A DNA stretch of 64,000 nucleotides from Sphingobacterium bovisgrunnientis (GTDB lineage Bacteria; Bacteroidota; Bacteroidia; Sphingobacteriales; Sphingobacteriaceae): positions 1-64,000 of the forward strand of contig NZ_WUQY01000019.1 in the NCBI RefSeq assembly GCF_009829085.1, written 5' to 3'. Position 1 is the stretch's first letter. The number at the start of each line of letters is the position of its first letter. A model generated the notes under the pieces. It had not been told where the DNA came from and ran no database searches. It saw nothing but the letters and a program-made list of their open reading frames with translations. This document shows positions 61,663 through 64,000 of this stretch, in pieces. A program made the translations under genes and the position numbers.

Positions 61663-63807
61663 ATGAAAAAAACACAAGAGTTAAGCAGTTTTTTTTATAG
61701 TCAATATTTCGCCGAAGGCATTCGCATCACGCTAGGAACTATCATTCCTGTGATTGTTTGTGCATTTATGGGCGAATTCTTGATGGGTACGTTTATTTCT
61801 TTGGGTGCATTAATTGTTGGTTTATCAGACACACCTGGGGCACCGCGACACCGTAAGTGGGGCATGTTTTATTGTACGATTATCGCTATTATAACAATCT
61901 TCTCGACCGCTCTCGCAAATGATTACATCTATCTGATGACAGCAGTAATTGCCGTGTTCTCATTTGTTTTATCCATGCTTTCGGTTTTCAACACGAGAGC
62001 CGCAACCATTGGTATGATGGGTATATTGATAATGCTTATTAATATCGATGCCCAATTTTCATTTGAAAAAGAATTGACTTATCTGGGGCTTTTTATCATT
62101 GGAGCATTATGGTATATGTTAATTAGCTTTTCGCTAATGCGTGTTAAGCCATACAGATTAGCCCAACAAGAATTGTCCGAAACAGTAGTGCAAGTTGCTG
62201 ATTATTTACGATTGAAAGCTAATTTTTATGATTTAAGAAAAAATGCTGAAGAGAATTATTTAAAACTCATTGAAAAACAAATTGGTGTAAACGAACACCA
62301 AGAAAATACACGAGATATCTTATTTCAAAGTAAAAGATCGATTAAGGACACAACAAAGGAAGGTCGCTATTTAACTTTGATATTTAATGAAATGGTCGAT
62401 CTATTCGAACAAAGCATGACCACTCATTACGATTACAATGAAATCCGCAACAAGTATTCTGAATCGGGCATTCTCACGGAAATAAAAAATATCATAAATA
62501 ATATCGCACATGAATTAGATAATTTCGCATATAAACTACATGCTGACAAACGTCCTAAATCACGTTATGATTTTGAAAAAGAGATAGAACATTTACGCCT
62601 ACGTATCGAAGCATACGATGAAGCAAATAATGTGAATTCTATTCCGCTCAAAAAAATTGTAATCAATATCCGTACAATAACAAAACACCTTCAAAATATT
62701 TTCAAATACGCAGTTTTTGAATCTGGAGATGTCGCAAAAGAGGAAATTCAACAATCTAATAAATTTGTCAACAGAGATATATTGAATTGGCAAAATTTCA
62801 AAGACAACTTGAGTTTGCAATCCAGTGTATGTAGGCATGCGCTACGAATGGCTATTGTATTGGCAGGCACATATTTCCTTTTTAATATTTTTAATTATTC
62901 GAGTTTCACTACGTATTGGATTCTATTAACCATACTAGTCATCCTCAAGCCAGGATTTGGACTTACCAAGGAAAGAAATTTACAAAGACTTCTTGGTACT
63001 ATAATCGGTGGTATAATTGGCGGTATTATTTTGATTACTGTACCGGATGTTACTATTCGTTTCGCTATACTTATTGTATTTTTCCTGATTGCCTACAGTC
63101 TTTTCCGTGTGAATTACATTATGGCGGTCATTTTTATGACACCTTATGTTCTTATTATGTTAAGTTTTACGGGAGTGAATACCTTAGAAATGGCAAAAGA
63201 AAGAATTATAGACACCTTTATTGGAGGATCTATTGCCTTTATTTCAAGTTATGTTATTTTCCCAAATTGGGAAAGTTTTCAAATTCGAAAAAATATGTAC
63301 AGCTTACTTGTGGCAAATTACAATTATTTGGCGCAAGCTATTCAACTTTTATCAGACAAAAAAATATCCATTATTGATTATAAACTTGCCCGTAAAGAAG
63401 TGTACATCGCATCTGCAAATATGGGTTCAACTTTCCAAAGGCTTCTCACAGAACCCAAATGGCGTCAGAAAAACACAAAGGATGTCAACAGATTCGTGAT
63501 ATTAAATCATATTTTTTCATCCTATACCGCAACATTGTTGATACAAATTTATAATACAGATTACAAGTATTACACAAATGAGCATGTGAAGCTATTACTC
63601 AAATCACTAAATCATTTAGAAAATGCAATTGAAGAAATATCTTTACCAGAAGATAAAAAAATCGACTATGTTAAATCAATAGAGAAAAATCATTCGGAGT
63701 TTACTAACGAAGACACCATATTAATCACCGAACAATTGCAATTTTTGGCTAAAATTTCTGGAGATTTGCAAAAAAATGTATCTACATTAGCTTCCAAAGA
63801 GATTTAA
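61663..63807 (+). CDS. FUSC/YccS-like integral membrane protein
   Basis: Two blocks of membrane helices (about residues 20-150 and 410-525) surround and precede cytoplasmic helical regions, the FUSC/YccS layout. Typical segments are GEFLMGTFISLGALIVGLSDTPGAPRHRKWGM and a glycine-rich pair GTIIGGIIGGIILI. These proteins are tied to efflux of aromatic acids or to membrane homeostasis, but no substrate is known. The start at 61663 (MKKTQELSSFF) is taken; a TTG at 61621 opens the same frame. The promoter region may have been altered by the insertion 86 bp upstream. It overlaps or abuts the next gene at TAATGATG. Confidence 0.85.
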   Translation: MKKTQELSSFFYSQYFAEGIRITLGTIIPVIVCAFMGEFLMGTFISLGALIVGLSDTPGAPRHRKWGMFYCTIIAIITIFSTALANDYIYLMTAVIAVFSFVLSMLSVFNTRAATIGMMGILIMLINIDAQFSFEKELTYLGLFIIGALWYMLISFSLMRVKPYRLAQQELSETVVQVADYLRLKANFYDLRKNAEENYLKLIEKQIGVNEHQENTRDILFQSKRSIKDTTKEGRYLTLIFNEMVDLFEQSMTTHYDYNEIRNKYSESGILTEIKNIINNIAHELDNFAYKLHADKRPKSRYDFEKEIEHLRLRIEAYDEANNVNSIPLKKIVINIRTITKHLQNIFKYAVFESGDVAKEEIQQSNKFVNRDILNWQNFKDNLSLQSSVCRHALRMAIVLAGTYFLFNIFNYSSFTTYWILLTILVILKPGFGLTKERNLQRLLGTIIGGIIGGIILITVPDVTIRFAILIVFFLIAYSLFRVNYIMAVIFMTPYVLIMLSFTGVNTLEMAKERIIDTFIGGSIAFISSYVIFPNWESFQIRKNMYSLLVANYNYLAQAIQLLSDKKISIIDYKLARKEVYIASANMGSTFQRLLTEPKWRQKNTKDVNRFVILNHIFSSYTATLLIQIYNTDYKYYTNEHVKLLLKSLNHLENAIEEISLPEDKKIDYVKSIEKNHSEFTNEDTILITEQLQFLAKISGDLQKNVSTLASKEI

Positions 63808-63809
63808 TG

Positions 63810-64000
63810 ATGAATAGTACAATTTACGATGTTATTATTATTGGTGCTGGGCCTATTGGAATTACCTGCGGAATCGCTGCAAAAAACAATAATTTATCAC
63901 ATTTAATCATCGAAAAAGGCTGTCTCGTCAATTCTCTATACAATTATCCGATAAATATGACCTTTTTCTCCTCTTCAGAGCGTTTGGAGATTGAAGATAT
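63810..64000 (+). CDS. YpdA-like FAD/NAD(P)-binding disulfide reductase (partial)
   Basis: Only the first 63 residues are inside the window. They contain the FAD motif GAGPIGITCGIAA and the segment NYPINMTFFSSSERLEIED, characteristic of YpdA-type putative bacillithiol disulfide reductases. The gene starts at ATG 63810 (or 63807, overlapping the FUSC stop) and is translationally coupled to it. The rest lies beyond the window edge. Confidence 0.8.
   Translation, partial: MNSTIYDVIIIGAGPIGITCGIAAKNNNLSHLIIEKGCLVNSLYNYPINMTFFSSSERLEIED

Noticed and set aside
62916..63499. Two overlapping plus-strand frames inside the FUSC gene
   Set aside because: They are alternate-frame shadows of a gene with a clear family-wide membrane pattern.
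1..64000. CRISPR arrays, prophage or integrative element
   Set aside because: No regularly spaced direct repeats, integrase, phage structural or relaxase genes were seen on either strand.

Overview
The window is an AT-rich chromosomal segment of a Bacteroidota bacterium, most likely in or near the Sphingobacteriaceae. The evidence is a SusC/SusD pair, a family S46 dipeptidyl peptidase, a 7TMR-DISM histidine kinase, lipoboxes of the xxSC type, hardly any Shine-Dalgarno sequences, and repeated -7 boxes of the Bacteroidota form TAnnTTTG, some with a TTTG 18-20 bp upstream. Genus cannot be fixed from the sequence alone. No prophage, CRISPR array or conjugative module was seen. The only mobile element is one IS1182-type insertion sequence.

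Layout. 1-16.8 kb is mostly housekeeping: a broken GH43 glycosidase gene, a fatty acid desaturase, a diheme cytochrome c, the 2-oxoglutarate dehydrogenase E1-E2 operon, a divergent DASH-type photolyase, a UbiD decarboxylase, a tiny membrane protein coupled to an ABC ATPase, a fluoride channel, an outer-membrane protein and an ABC1/UbiB kinase. 17.9-20.9 kb holds a ZnuD-like TonB receptor and a His-rich lipoprotein, preceded by three 17-bp inverted repeats that cover the promoter. 20.9-21.8 kb has tRNA-Arg(CCG) and a structured 0.7-kb gap. 21.8-29.2 kb carries riboflavin synthase, an OxyR-ClC pair, a DPP11-like peptidase, a secreted rhodanese-thioredoxin protein and small conserved proteins.

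29.4-36.3 kb is a signalling island. A five-gene minus-strand operon encodes a receiver protein, a GNAT-fold protein, a ThiF/E1-like protein, a 7TMR-DISM histidine kinase and a receiver-histidine kinase. A paralogous receiver gene points at its 3' end. Two enzymes that could make or transfer an acyl or adenylated small molecule sit inside a two-component operon, which makes this the best candidate for an undescribed system.

36.5-42.3 kb returns to housekeeping genes (BaiN-type flavoprotein, Gfo/Idh/MocA oxidoreductase, argS, speA). 42.4-57.8 kb is a sialic-acid utilization locus. SusC/SusD import host glycans; sialidase, hexosaminidase and a two-domain esterase trim them; an MFS permease carries sialic acid across the inner membrane; NanM, NanA and AGE convert it to GlcNAc. 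A FadR-type GntR regulator is divergent. Near-identical promoter-operator blocks precede susC and nanA, which suggests one regulon. No N-acetylmannosamine or N-acetylglucosamine kinase is present in the window.

57.9-64 kb holds an MBL-fold hydrolase, a YceI protein, the insertion sequence with an amber-interrupted transposase, a FUSC-type membrane protein and the start of a YpdA-like flavoprotein cut by the window edge.
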